A stretch of 64,000 nucleotides of DNA, taken from Balneolaceae bacterium. Lineage in GTDB: Bacteria; Bacteroidota; Rhodothermia; Balneolales; Balneolaceae. The stretch spans positions 434,001-498,000 of the forward strand of contig JAEPQE010000002.1 in the NCBI GenBank assembly GCA_017640665.1, given 5' to 3'. A model generated the notes under the pieces. It was not told the DNA's origin. It ran no database searches and was given only the letters and a program-made list of their open reading frames with translations. Position numbers and translations under genes: made by a program. This document shows, piece after piece, positions 26,562 through 35,486 of the stretch (position 1 is the first letter of the stretch; each line of letters starts with the position of its first letter).

Positions 26562-27584
26562 ATGAGGTTGAGCAACATCCGATCTAATTTTTTTTGGTTC
26601 TTAATTCTATTGGGCATAAATGGAGTTTTACTTCAAAACTCATTCGCACAAAATAGTTCAGCCTCCGCTTCAAGTGATTCTTTAACGGTTGGAGAAATAT
26701 TTACCATCTCTCTTAAACTCCAGTTGGATCAACCCTATGATAAAATAGTATTCCCTGATTCATCCGCTTTTCCTCCCATTTTAGAATTACTAAACACTCA
26801 ACAATTCCGAGTTACCGATTTTGCAGATAGCGTTTTATATCGCCTTCAGTTTTTTGGAAACACGGATATCACTCTTCCCCCATTCCGCATCCTGCTAATC
26901 AATGCTCGTGATACCAACGCTGTTTTCACGAATCCGATTGCTCTGTATTTCAAAACGGTTCTTCCGTCAGAAGATGCAGACCTGAAGCCACTCAAACCCA
27001 TTTTTGATATTTCCGGTTTCCCGTGGGCGTTAGCAATTATTTTATTAGCTCTTCTTTTGGCGGCAGCACTTGCATATTACACATGGAGAAAGAAAGCAGA
27101 TAAAGAGCCCGTTCAGGAAGAGGTTACATTTGAACCTTTTGTAAGTCCACTTACCGAACTGGAAACTACTCTTACTTATCTGAAACAAGAATATGATCTC
27201 GCTGCTACTAAAGACTATAAATACTTCTACACCTCATTGAGTGATTCCATCAGAGCTTATTTTGAAGAGCTATACAATATCCCTGCATTGGAATCTACTT
27301 CCAGAGAGTTATTCCGATTCCTTGATGCATTCGGGGTTGACCATGAAATGATTAAAAGCACACGCCTGGTTCTTAACCGCTCTGACATGGTTAAATTTGC
27401 TAAATACACTCCAACATTAGACGATGCCTGGACTTGTTATCAATACGCCATAGATTTCCTTGACCGTGCACGCCTGGTAGATGCCTCACGAATATCACGT
27501 AAAAAGTCAAACTACGAAGCTCAGTTCAAAAACGATGAGACGGGTTCAGATGAAACCGAAGAAACCCAAAAGGAGACCGAATAA
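26562..27584 (+). CDS. Bat-locus membrane protein (BatD/DUF4381-like)
   Basis: 340 aa. An N-terminal signal segment (~10-30, NSFAQ) is followed by a periplasmic beta-domain (~35-145), one membrane span (~155-172, ALAIILLALLLAAALAYY) and a cytoplasmic helical tail (~200-310) with conserved-looking aromatic and acidic residues, then a charged C-terminus. This layout matches the membrane protein found between DUF58 and BatA genes in MoxR-Bat loci. I assign it by context and topology, not by a decisive motif. Its stop overlaps the BatA start by 1 nt (TAATG), which supports a complex with that protein. Confidence 0.65.
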   Translation: MRLSNIRSNFFWFLILLGINGVLLQNSFAQNSSASASSDSLTVGEIFTISLKLQLDQPYDKIVFPDSSAFPPILELLNTQQFRVTDFADSVLYRLQFFGNTDITLPPFRILLINARDTNAVFTNPIALYFKTVLPSEDADLKPLKPIFDISGFPWALAIILLALLLAAALAYYTWRKKADKEPVQEEVTFEPFVSPLTELETTLTYLKQEYDLAATKDYKYFYTSLSDSIRAYFEELYNIPALESTSRELFRFLDAFGVDHEMIKSTRLVLNRSDMVKFAKYTPTLDDAWTCYQYAIDFLDRARLVDASRISRKKSNYEAQFKNDETGSDETEETQKETE

Positions 27585-28579
27585 TGGAATGGGCTAATCC
27601 GGAATGGCTTTGGGCACTGGGAATTTTGCCAATATTACTGGTATTATATCTTTACCGCTTTTTTACCCAAAAGCGCTCATCTCTTACCTTTTCCTCTGTT
27701 AAATACTTTGAAGGATTATCTGGAAACTGGAAAGCTCACTTGCACTGGCTAACTCTTTTATTACTTTTGGGAGGATTGACCTTACTGATTTTAGCACTTG
27801 CCCGACCGCAACTTAAATTGACTACTATTGAGCGAAATGCAGAAGGAATTGATATTGTGATGGTGCTGGATATGTCATCCTCAATGCGGGCAGAAGATTT
27901 GAAACCAAATCGCTTTGAAGCCGCTCGGGAAGTAGCCAAAGACTTTGTAGATAAACGACTGTCAGATCGAATCGGGCTTGTAACTTTTGCCATGAAAAGC
28001 TTTACTGTAGTACCACCTACATTGGATTACCGGCTTTTGAAGCAATTAATTGACGAAGTAGAAATGGGTGTGATTGAAGACGGAACAGCCATCGGGATGG
28101 GCATTGCAACAGCAATCAATCGACTTAAAGACAGTGAAACCCAGAGCAAAATTATTATCCTATTAACCGATGGTCAAAACAACGCCGGAGAAATCGATCC
28201 GGTTACAGCGGCAGACTTGGCAGTAACATACGGCATCAAAATCTATACAATTGGAGCAGGAACAAGAGGGACAGCTCCCTATCCGGTACAGGACCCGATC
28301 TTCGGTCGGCGCTACCAAAATATCCAGGTAAATATTGATGAAGAAATGCTTACCCGTGTTGCCGATCTAACAGGCGGACGGTATTATCGTGCCACTGATA
28401 CCGACCAACTTATCGAGATCTACGAGGAAATCGATGAACTTGAAAAATCAAAAGTTGAAGAGATCATCTATACCGATTATGAGGACCAATACCCCTTCTA
28501 CCTTGGATTTTCGATTTGCTTTCTGTTCTTGGGATTTGTAATCGACCGAATTTGGTTAAAAGGACTTACCCAATATTAA
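27584..28579 (+). CDS. BatA-like von Willebrand factor A membrane protein
   Basis: 331 aa. A short N-terminal hydrophobic segment (~8-27) and a second span (~55-75) form the family's N-terminal hairpin. The VWA domain (~90-290) has an intact metal-ion site DMSSS (DxSxS, VMVLDMSSSM), the downstream Thr in DGTAIG, and LTDGQNN. A final membrane span is at ~305-325. BatA proteins are linked to oxygen tolerance and envelope stress in Bacteroidota; the molecular role is not established. It is translationally coupled to the preceding gene and followed by a promoter-like gap before mfd. No BatB or TPR-containing BatC follows. Confidence 0.88.
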   Translation: MEWANPEWLWALGILPILLVLYLYRFFTQKRSSLTFSSVKYFEGLSGNWKAHLHWLTLLLLLGGLTLLILALARPQLKLTTIERNAEGIDIVMVLDMSSSMRAEDLKPNRFEAAREVAKDFVDKRLSDRIGLVTFAMKSFTVVPPTLDYRLLKQLIDEVEMGVIEDGTAIGMGIATAINRLKDSETQSKIIILLTDGQNNAGEIDPVTAADLAVTYGIKIYTIGAGTRGTAPYPVQDPIFGRRYQNIQVNIDEEMLTRVADLTGGRYYRATDTDQLIEIYEEIDELEKSKVEEIIYTDYEDQYPFYLGFSICFLFLGFVIDRIWLKGLTQY

Positions 28580-28596
28580 TCATTGAAATTAGCTTT

Positions 28597-28630
28597 TTTG
28601 AAGTACTTGTAGTCGTATCTTTGACTACAA
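28597..28630 (+). promoter_or_regulatory. Predicted mfd promoter with an inverted repeat around the -7 element
   Basis: TATCTTTG at 28616-28623 fits the Bacteroidota -7 element TAnnTTTG; a TTTG at 28597-28600 is 15 nt upstream, shorter than the usual ~19. The -7 element is framed by a perfect 8-bp inverted repeat, TTGTAGTC (28607-28614) and GACTACAA (28623-28630). This could be an operator over the promoter or a hairpin at the 5' end of the transcript. Confidence 0.5.
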
Positions 28631-28659
28631 ATTAATGATTGTGCTTCTTCCTTTTTCTT

Positions 28660-31600
28660 ATGTCTATACCTGCTAGTAAAGCAAAAATTTTAGCGACCCC
28701 ATCTCTTCAGGATTTATGTACATCCATCAAAAAAGAGAACTCTGTTTTCTTAAGAGGAAGTATTGGTTCATTCCTGGGATTTACCATCGAAGGACTACGA
28801 AAAGAGTTCCAAGACATCCTCATCATTACTGATACAGATGAAAACGAACGCTTTGTCAAGTCTGATTTGAGTCTGATCTCAAAATCAGAAATTATCCATT
28901 TTCCTTCTTCTAATCATAAAGCGTATGATACTGAGCAAATTGTGGATTCGGGCTTATTGGTTCAGCGATCTGAAGCTCTTCAGCGAATTCAGGCTTCCAA
29001 ATCGAAGATTGTAGTTACATCGGCAGAAGCCATATTTGAAAAAGTAGCCCCTCCTTCTGTTTTAGATAATGTAAGTATCATCATTACTAAAGGAGATGAT
29101 ATTGATCCTGAGAAATTAAGGGAGCAATTGGTTGATCAAGGTTATAATCCGGTTCGCTTTGTAGATCAACCCGGAGAATTTGCCATACGAGGAGGTATTC
29201 TGGATGTATTTCCTTATTCGGGAGAATACCCTATCCGACTTGAGTTTTTTGGGAATGAAATTGATTCGATTCGTGAATTTGATGCCGATTCTCAGCGTTC
29301 AATTTCATTTCTAAATCAAGCCCGTATTGTTCCTGATTTATCCAACCTGCCGGACTCCGGGAAAGATTCCCTTCTCTCCTACTTTGATGAATCAACTCTG
29401 CTGGTGCTGAAAGATGAGGTGTTGATTAGTTCGCGTCTGGAAAAGCTCTTCGATCAAGCTTCCGAAAAGTATCAGATAGAAGATAGCCCGGAACTAAAAG
29501 AACCCGATCAATTATTTATTTCTCAAAATGCGTTTCATTCTGAGATTGAGAAATTTGAATGCAAACTCTTTTCCGGAGCGGCAACCTCAAAAGCAGCTTC
29601 TGTTAATACTTTTGAAGTGGACCTAAAACCTCAACCTGATTTTCATGGCAACTTCAAACTACTCAGAGAAAACATTACCAATCATTCCGAAAAAGGTATT
29701 GAAACGGTCATCCTCTGTGATAATGATGGTCAAAAAACTCGGTTTGAAGAACTTCTTGGAGAACCTCAACCTGATTTAAACTACCGACTGGTGGTAGAAT
29801 CTTTGCATGAAGGTTTTATTTTCCAGGAAGCAAAGCTCGCACTTTACACCGATCATCAGATTTTCAATAGGTATCATCGCCCAAAAGTACGTAAAAGAAG
29901 ATATTCGGGTGGGATTTCCTTCAAAGAGCTTCGGGATTTAAGTATTGGTGATTTTGTAGTCCATGTGGATTATGGGATCGGGAAATTTGCCGGGTTTAAG
30001 AAAATCCAGGTAAAGGAAAACGAACAAGAGGTGGTGGTACTCCGTTATCAGGAAGATTCTCTTCTTTATGTGAATGTTTCGAGCCTTCATAAGCTACAGA
30101 AGTATTCAGGGAAAGAAGGAACTGCACCACGGATAACGAGACTTGGCTCTGGTGAATGGGCACGAAAAAAGGCCCAGACCAGGAAAAAAGTAAAAGACAT
30201 TGCCAGAGAGTTGATCCGGCTTTACGCTAAAAGGAAAATGCAAAAAGCCTATGCCTTCTCTCCCGATCAGAGCTGGCAAACGGAGTTAGAAGCTCGTTTC
30301 GAATACGAGGAAACACCTGATCAGGATCAGGCTATCAAAGCCGTAAAAAATGACATGGAAATCCCCCAACCTATGGATCGATTGGTTTGTGGGGATGTCG
30401 GTTTTGGAAAGACTGAAGTAGCCGTTAGAGCGGCTTTTAAAGCGGTAATGGATCACAAACAGGTAGGCGTTTTAGTTCCTACAACCATTCTTGCAGAACA
30501 ACATGCCAAGACCTTTTTGAAGCGCATGAAGGAATTTCCTGTTCGAATAGAAGCTCTCTCCCGCTTCCGTACTAAAGCCGAACAAACAAAAGTAATTAAA
30601 GCATTAAATGATGGTGAGGTTGACATCGTAATCGGAACTCACAGACTACTTTCGAAGGATGTGAAGTTTAAAGATCTTGGTTTAATCGTAGTGGATGAAG
30701 AGCAGCGCTTCGGGGTAGCCGCTAAAGAAAAACTCAAGGAATTTCGAGCATCGGTAGATGTACTCACTCTAACCGCCACCCCTATTCCAAGAACGCTACA
30801 GTTTTCGTTGATGGGAGCCCGGGATTTAAGTGTGATCAACACTCCTCCTCCCAACCGGCAACCAGTTTACACCGAAATTCACAGTTTCAATGAAGAACTG
30901 ATTCGGGATGCGATCCTTCAGGAAATGAGTCGGGGTGGGCAGGTGTTCTTCATTCATAACCGAGTGAAAAACATCGAAGAAACCGCCGATATGATTCGAA
31001 GGCTTGTTCCTGATGTCAGGGTAAGGTTTGGACATGGACAAATGTCGGGTTCTCAGCTTGAAAAGATCATAGGAGATTTCTACCAGCATAAATTTGATGT
31101 TCTTGTTTCCACTAATATTGTTGAAAACGGGATTGATATTGCTAATGCCAATACGATCATCATCAATAATGCGAACAATTTTGGGTTAGCAGAACTGCAT
31201 CAGCTTCGTGGACGTGTAGGTCGTTCAAACCGAAAGGCATTCTGTTATCTCATTACTCCTCCCATTGAAACGTTAACTCCTGAAGCCCGGAAACGATTAC
31301 TAGCTCTGGAAGAATTTTCTGATTTGGGATCGGGATTCAGCATCGCCATGCGCGACCTTGATATTCGTGGAGCAGGAGACATTTTGGGAGGAGAACAAAG
31401 TGGGTTCATCAATGATATTGGCTTTGATCTTTATACGAAGATCCTGAACGACGCGGTACGGGAACTCAAAGAAACCGAATTTTCGGACATGTTCGAAGGA
31501 GTTGAAGCTGAACTCGAGTTACCCGAAACAACCGTTGAATTTGATACCTCTGCTCTGCTACCAAATAATTACGTTCAGGATAATGTTGAGCGACTGAATT

Positions 31601-31983
31601 TATATCGTAAGCTTTCCCAGGCTAAAGATGAAGCTGAAATAGATGCCTGGAAAGAAGAGATCGAAGACCGCTTTGGCCCTGCTCCGAAAGAGGCTGAAAT
31701 GCTGATCTTAGCAAGTAAAATCAAACTTTATGCTTCCCAGAATTTCTTTACAAAAGTTACAATCAGAGCCGGAAGAATGTGGTGCATGTGTCCTAAAACA
31801 GGAAGCGAACTCGGGAATCAATATTTCGAATCAAACCGATTTCAGAAAACACTCGATAGACTTGAAAAGCTAAAACCTGAATTATTTCAAGTTGTCCAGA
31901 AAAAGGAAGTCCTCCGATTTGTAATTCAGGAAATCCCGGATTACAAAACAGCCTATCTCTTTTTGAAAACCCTGGCGAGTTGA
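28660..31983 (+). CDS. mfd: Transcription-repair coupling factor Mfd
   Basis: 1107 aa from ATG 28660; the frame extends to a TTG at 28639 but ATG is preferred. It has the full family order: UvrB-like N-terminal domains (~1-400), the RNA-polymerase-interacting domain (~435-500, GDFVVHVDYGIGKF), and SF2 helicase motifs GDVGFGKTEVA (Walker A), VVDEEQRFGV, TLTATPIPRT, STNIVENGIDI and QLRGRVGRS. The C-terminal autoinhibitory domain ends the protein. Mfd removes RNA polymerase stalled at lesions and recruits UvrA. It stands alone with a candidate promoter directly upstream. Confidence 0.96.
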   Translation: MSIPASKAKILATPSLQDLCTSIKKENSVFLRGSIGSFLGFTIEGLRKEFQDILIITDTDENERFVKSDLSLISKSEIIHFPSSNHKAYDTEQIVDSGLLVQRSEALQRIQASKSKIVVTSAEAIFEKVAPPSVLDNVSIIITKGDDIDPEKLREQLVDQGYNPVRFVDQPGEFAIRGGILDVFPYSGEYPIRLEFFGNEIDSIREFDADSQRSISFLNQARIVPDLSNLPDSGKDSLLSYFDESTLLVLKDEVLISSRLEKLFDQASEKYQIEDSPELKEPDQLFISQNAFHSEIEKFECKLFSGAATSKAASVNTFEVDLKPQPDFHGNFKLLRENITNHSEKGIETVILCDNDGQKTRFEELLGEPQPDLNYRLVVESLHEGFIFQEAKLALYTDHQIFNRYHRPKVRKRRYSGGISFKELRDLSIGDFVVHVDYGIGKFAGFKKIQVKENEQEVVVLRYQEDSLLYVNVSSLHKLQKYSGKEGTAPRITRLGSGEWARKKAQTRKKVKDIARELIRLYAKRKMQKAYAFSPDQSWQTELEARFEYEETPDQDQAIKAVKNDMEIPQPMDRLVCGDVGFGKTEVAVRAAFKAVMDHKQVGVLVPTTILAEQHAKTFLKRMKEFPVRIEALSRFRTKAEQTKVIKALNDGEVDIVIGTHRLLSKDVKFKDLGLIVVDEEQRFGVAAKEKLKEFRASVDVLTLTATPIPRTLQFSLMGARDLSVINTPPPNRQPVYTEIHSFNEELIRDAILQEMSRGGQVFFIHNRVKNIEETADMIRRLVPDVRVRFGHGQMSGSQLEKIIGDFYQHKFDVLVSTNIVENGIDIANANTIIINNANNFGLAELHQLRGRVGRSNRKAFCYLITPPIETLTPEARKRLLALEEFSDLGSGFSIAMRDLDIRGAGDILGGEQSGFINDIGFDLYTKILNDAVRELKETEFSDMFEGVEAELELPETTVEFDTSALLPNNYVQDNVERLNLYRKLSQAKDEAEIDAWKEEIEDRFGPAPKEAEMLILASKIKLYASQNFFTKVTIRAGRMWCMCPKTGSELGNQYFESNRFQKTLDRLEKLKPELFQVVQKKEVLRFVIQEIPDYKTAYLFLKTLAS

Positions 31984-32309
31984 ACTCTGTTTCTTTCGTT
32001 AATGCGAAGGATTGAAACCCTTGCTTGTTTAACAAACTAAACACCCTGTTGGAAATCACCTTGAGGATACCTCCAAAGGATATCAACGGATACCCAGCAA
32101 GGTTCTTCTTTTTCGCTCTGAATAGTATATTTCAATTTGCCATCCCGGACTTTGCCAAAGGCATTCCTTTGGAAGATCCGGGATCTGTGGGAAATAATAC
32201 TTGGGTGCAATATCCTCCAAAAACAACGCCGTTATCTTCACAGATGCAGAAATAAATTCAGCATGACAACTACGAGGAAATATCTTACCTCAATTCCTTA
32301 CTTTTAATC
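31984..32309. other. Intergenic stretch mfd-sua5 with a strong hairpin
   Basis: 326 bp. I accept no gene here: a 76-codon frame on the plus strand (32025-32255) starts with TTG and has no ribosome site. The region has short GGATA repeats (about 32065-32090) and the two-tier hairpin at 32142-32184. It may be a copy of a dispersed repeat. Confidence 0.5.
32142..32184. repeat. Two-tier hairpin (nested inverted repeats)
   Basis: Outer arms ATCCCGGA (32142-32149) and TCCGGGAT (32177-32184) are perfectly complementary. Inside them CCAAAGG (32155-32161) and CCTTTGG (32166-32172) form a perfect 7-bp stem with a 4-nt loop. The total is 15 paired bases in 43 nt, far more than the surrounding sequence. 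It may be a REP-like element, an RNA structure or a terminator; no T-run follows. Confidence 0.6.
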
Positions 32310-33230
32310 ATGAATCTCTCTAAATACATCGAACTCATCAAAGCCGGAGAAGTGGTCGCATTTCCTACCGAAACGGTATATGGATTGGGAGCAGATGCCT
32401 GGAATCCATCAGCTATCCAAAAAATATTTAAGGTGAAAGGCCGCCCTTCTGACAATCCCTTGATTGTTCATATTTCTGATTTACAGCAAATAGAGAATTT
32501 TGCTTTGGACATTCCAGAGTCTACCCAGAAGCTTATGGATGCTTTCTGGCCTGGGCCGCTTTCTTTAATTCTAAAGAAGAAGCCCGAAGTGCTTGATGCT
32601 GTTACCGCTGGATTAGATACAGTAGCTATTCGGATGCCGAGTCACCCTTTAGCTCTTGAGTTTATTTTTAAAACCGGACCTCTGGTTGCGCCAAGTGCAA
32701 ATACATCAGGGAAACCCAGTCCCACTAAAGCAGAACATGTGAAACAAGATTTTGGAGAATATTTTCCGGTAATTGATGGCGAAGCTACTAAAATCGGACT
32801 GGAATCTACCGTAATTGATCTGTCACAAGTCATCCCCTCTATCCTGAGACCCGGTAGCATCAGTAGAAAACAAATTGAAGAGGTTTTAGGTACTTTTGTT
32901 GAAGAAAGTTTTTTCCATCATACTGAAAAACCGCGTAGTCCCGGACAAAAATACTCGCATTACAAACCCAATGCAGACGTTCGTTGGTTGAAAGAAGACG
33001 AACAACCCAATGATCCCTTCTGTTTATATTTACTGATTTCAAATTCAGAGCAAGCTTCAAATATCATCAACTATAATGGAGACCTTAACAGACTAGCTGC
33101 TGAGTTGTACGATCGATTCAGGCAGGCTGATGTTGAGGGGTTTGGTTCTGTAGTAATTGAAATATTTGATGACCTGAATTCCCATATAGCACCTGTACTT
33201 TTGAATAGGATTCAAAAAGCGCTCCATTAA
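32310..33230 (+). CDS. Threonylcarbamoyl-AMP synthase (Sua5/TsaC family)
   Basis: 306 aa. The YrdC domain fills residues ~5-195: AGEVVAFPTETVYGLGADA, KGRPSDNPLIVH (substrate loop), FWPGPLSLIL, and APSANTSGKPSPT. The extra C-terminal Sua5 domain is present with PRSPGQKYSHYKP (~210-222), so this is the long Sua5 type rather than the short TsaC. The enzyme makes threonylcarbamoyl-AMP from threonine, bicarbonate and ATP for the t6A modification of tRNA position 37. No other t6A gene is adjacent. Confidence 0.93.
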   Translation: MNLSKYIELIKAGEVVAFPTETVYGLGADAWNPSAIQKIFKVKGRPSDNPLIVHISDLQQIENFALDIPESTQKLMDAFWPGPLSLILKKKPEVLDAVTAGLDTVAIRMPSHPLALEFIFKTGPLVAPSANTSGKPSPTKAEHVKQDFGEYFPVIDGEATKIGLESTVIDLSQVIPSILRPGSISRKQIEEVLGTFVEESFFHHTEKPRSPGQKYSHYKPNADVRWLKEDEQPNDPFCLYLLISNSEQASNIINYNGDLNRLAAELYDRFRQADVEGFGSVVIEIFDDLNSHIAPVLLNRIQKALH

Positions 33231-33333
33231 TCGGAATTTGTTCTGTTTCTATTATTCCTTTTATTCATGAGATCTTAAATAGTTAAGAACCAGGCTTAAT
33301 GGTCAAAATCACAAATAATAGATTCCTGCATTA

Positions 33334-34827
33334 ATGTTTACCAAACTATTTATTCTTGCAATTTATGCTTCAGTGCTTGTTTTAATAGGAGTAGTTGCTT
33401 CCAGGAAAGTTAAAAGCCTCAGCGATTATTATATAGGAGGGAAAAATGTAGGGTTTTGGGCAGCAGCTTTTTCAGCACGGGCTACGGGCGAATCCGGCTG
33501 GCTACTATTGGGCTTGACAGGGATGGGAGCAATTGCCGGGGTTTCTGCTTATTGGGTGGTTTTAGGAGAAGTGCTTGGGGTAGCAATTTCATGGTTATTC
33601 ATGGCTAAACCGTTTAAAAGACTAACAGATTCTTACAACTCTGTAACCATCCCGGATTTTTTTGAAAGTCGTTTCAAACCAGGTACTCATTTATTGAGAA
33701 TCGTATCAGCTACAGCATTATCTGTTTTTGTGGTTATTTATGTAAGTGCACAAATAGATACTACAGGCAAAGCTTTTGAGTCACTGCTCGATATGAATTA
33801 TTTTGTAGGAGCTTTGTTCGGCTTCTTCATTGTAGTGGCATATATCTTTTTTGGAGGGTTTCTGGCCTCTGTGTGGTCAGATTTTTTTCAAGGAATTATG
33901 ATGTTCTCAGGTCTTGTTTTCCTTCCTTTAATTGCCTGGTTTATGATGGATAAAGGCAACGGGGTAATTCAAGGGCTTAGTGCTATCGATCCTGCACTTC
34001 TTAGCATTTGGGGTACAAGCGCCGACCCCTGGATCAATTTTTTCACCATTTTAGGCTTTGCCATGATTGGATTGGGATTTCTGGGCTCCCCACAAATTTA
34101 TGTCCGCTTCATCGCCATAAAAAATGAAGCCGAAATCAACAAAGGAACGTGGGTAGCTATTGGATTTACTTTGCTCACAGATGCTGCCGCTGTTACCATT
34201 GGACTTCTTGGAAGATATCTGTTCACTCAAACCGGACAAAGCCCTGAAGCGGTACTTGGCGTTGGCGGAGAAGAAGTATTGATTGTGTTGGTTGAAAACC
34301 TGTTACCACTTACTGTAGTAGGCATTTATATAGCCATTGTACTTTCTGCAATAATGTCCACCATTGATTCTTTACTAATTGTAGCTTCCAGTGCCATCAC
34401 AAGGGATTTTTACCAAAAAATATTTCACCCCGAAATAAAAGACGTCGAACTAACCGGACTTTCACGAATCGTAACCCTTGTAATGGCTTTGCTAGCGTTA
34501 GGGATTTCGTTTTCAGTAGCTGTGCTTTCTCCCGACCGGACTATTTTTTGGTTCGTTATATTTGGATGGTCGGGCATTGCTGCCACCTTTTGCCCGGCAA
34601 TCATTCTTTCTCTTTTCTGGGATCAATATTCCGAAAAAGGAGCCATTGCCTCTATGATTACCGGCTTTGCGTGTGTGCCGATATTCAAATTCATTGTACA
34701 GGGAATAGATAGTATTGGAATCTATTTTGAAAAATTAGATGTGCTTGCTCCTTCCTTTCTTCTTTCGATGATAGCCGGTTGGATATTCACAAAAGCTTAT
34801 CCCGGAAAAGAAGCTCTCAAACTTTGA
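33334..34827 (+). CDS. SSS-family sodium:solute symporter (PutP-like)
   Basis: 497 aa with about 13 predicted membrane spans. Family signatures include the N-terminal LSDYYIGGKNVGFWAAAFS and ATGESGWLLLGLTGMG, and the region SAIMSTIDSLLIVASSAITR (~350-370), the usual sodium-site helix. It ends with a hydrophobic span and a short basic tail. The best match by eye is sodium/proline symporter PutP, but the SSS family transports many solutes, so substrate is inferred. It has its own intergenic region of about 100 bp upstream. Confidence 0.85.
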   Translation: MFTKLFILAIYASVLVLIGVVASRKVKSLSDYYIGGKNVGFWAAAFSARATGESGWLLLGLTGMGAIAGVSAYWVVLGEVLGVAISWLFMAKPFKRLTDSYNSVTIPDFFESRFKPGTHLLRIVSATALSVFVVIYVSAQIDTTGKAFESLLDMNYFVGALFGFFIVVAYIFFGGFLASVWSDFFQGIMMFSGLVFLPLIAWFMMDKGNGVIQGLSAIDPALLSIWGTSADPWINFFTILGFAMIGLGFLGSPQIYVRFIAIKNEAEINKGTWVAIGFTLLTDAAAVTIGLLGRYLFTQTGQSPEAVLGVGGEEVLIVLVENLLPLTVVGIYIAIVLSAIMSTIDSLLIVASSAITRDFYQKIFHPEIKDVELTGLSRIVTLVMALLALGISFSVAVLSPDRTIFWFVIFGWSGIAATFCPAIILSLFWDQYSEKGAIASMITGFACVPIFKFIVQGIDSIGIYFEKLDVLAPSFLLSMIAGWIFTKAYPGKEALKL

Positions 34828-35084
34828 GCTCGAAGACTTCATGCTAATTTGTTCTATTACTTACTCAACTAAAATGAGAGTTTTAAATCATTCCTAAGTT
34901 AGCAGTTGTAATACTATGAGCACCGAAATAATAAAACTCTTTTGTGATTTTCACGCTCATTGGCATTTCACCTAGCTCTGAAGGTTCTCCTTCGGAACTA
35001 AAAGCTGAAGCTTCGAACCTTTCTAAAACGAAACCTTCTCTCTCTTTTCCCTGTACAGACTGAGAGTTTAAATAAGGAGGTGTT

Positions 35085-35345
35085 ATGGGAATTTGGGCTG
35101 AATCTGCAAAAACACTGATGTTCAATAATTCTATGCTAAGAGGTAAAACTCTTTTCAAAACTATCGCTGAGAATTCCAGGTATAAAAAACTACCTACTTC
35201 TATAAATCCGAAAAATATGAATTTTGGATTGAATTTGGTTGACCGAAGAAAAAAACGAAGAACGCTGGTTTTCTTTTCAATCATCTATCCTTTTGCATTA
35301 ATAATTTTCCTGCTTTGGCTGTATTCAACCTATATGGTTAGCTAA
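35085..35345 (+). CDS. Small single-span membrane protein, unrecognised
   Basis: 86 aa. The start is supported by AAGGAGG at 35074-35080, 4 nt before the ATG, one of the strongest ribosome sites in the window. The N-terminal half is polar. A basic cluster (VDRRKKRR, ~52-59) precedes one C-terminal membrane span (~62-82, FFSIIYPFALIIFLLWLY), suggesting the N-terminus stays in the cytoplasm. I recognise no family. A competing 133-codon frame lies on the opposite strand (34883-35284) and also has a plausible AAGGA, so coding on this strand is likely but not certain. Confidence 0.55.
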   Translation: MGIWAESAKTLMFNNSMLRGKTLFKTIAENSRYKKLPTSINPKNMNFGLNLVDRRKKRRTLVFFSIIYPFALIIFLLWLYSTYMVS

Positions 35346-35355
35346 TATTCTTGCT

Positions 35356-35425
35356 ATTCCGGACGATTTTTTCGAAGTACAACATTCAGCTCTTCTAATT
35401 AATTGCTGATTCATTCTGCCGGAAT
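35356..35425. repeat. Short inverted repeat upstream of the AraC gene
   Basis: ATTCCGG (35356-35362) pairs with CCGGAAT (35419-35425) across 56 nt, within the 141-bp gap before the AraC-type regulator. It could be part of its promoter control; the arms are short. Confidence 0.25.
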
Positions 35426-35486
35426 TCCATAATCGGATTTTTTTCTGCACTTTATGCTTTAAGTTGCTCTACAGAAACCGCTTTCT

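Noticed and set aside
32025-32255. 76-codon plus-strand frame in the mfd-sua5 gap
   Set aside because: TTG start, no ribosome site, and it runs through the strong two-tier hairpin; no family recognised.
34883-35284. 133-codon minus-strand frame after the symporter gene
   Set aside because: It has an AAGGA before its ATG, but the plus-strand frame has a stronger site and a convincing membrane span; no recognisable domain on the minus strand.
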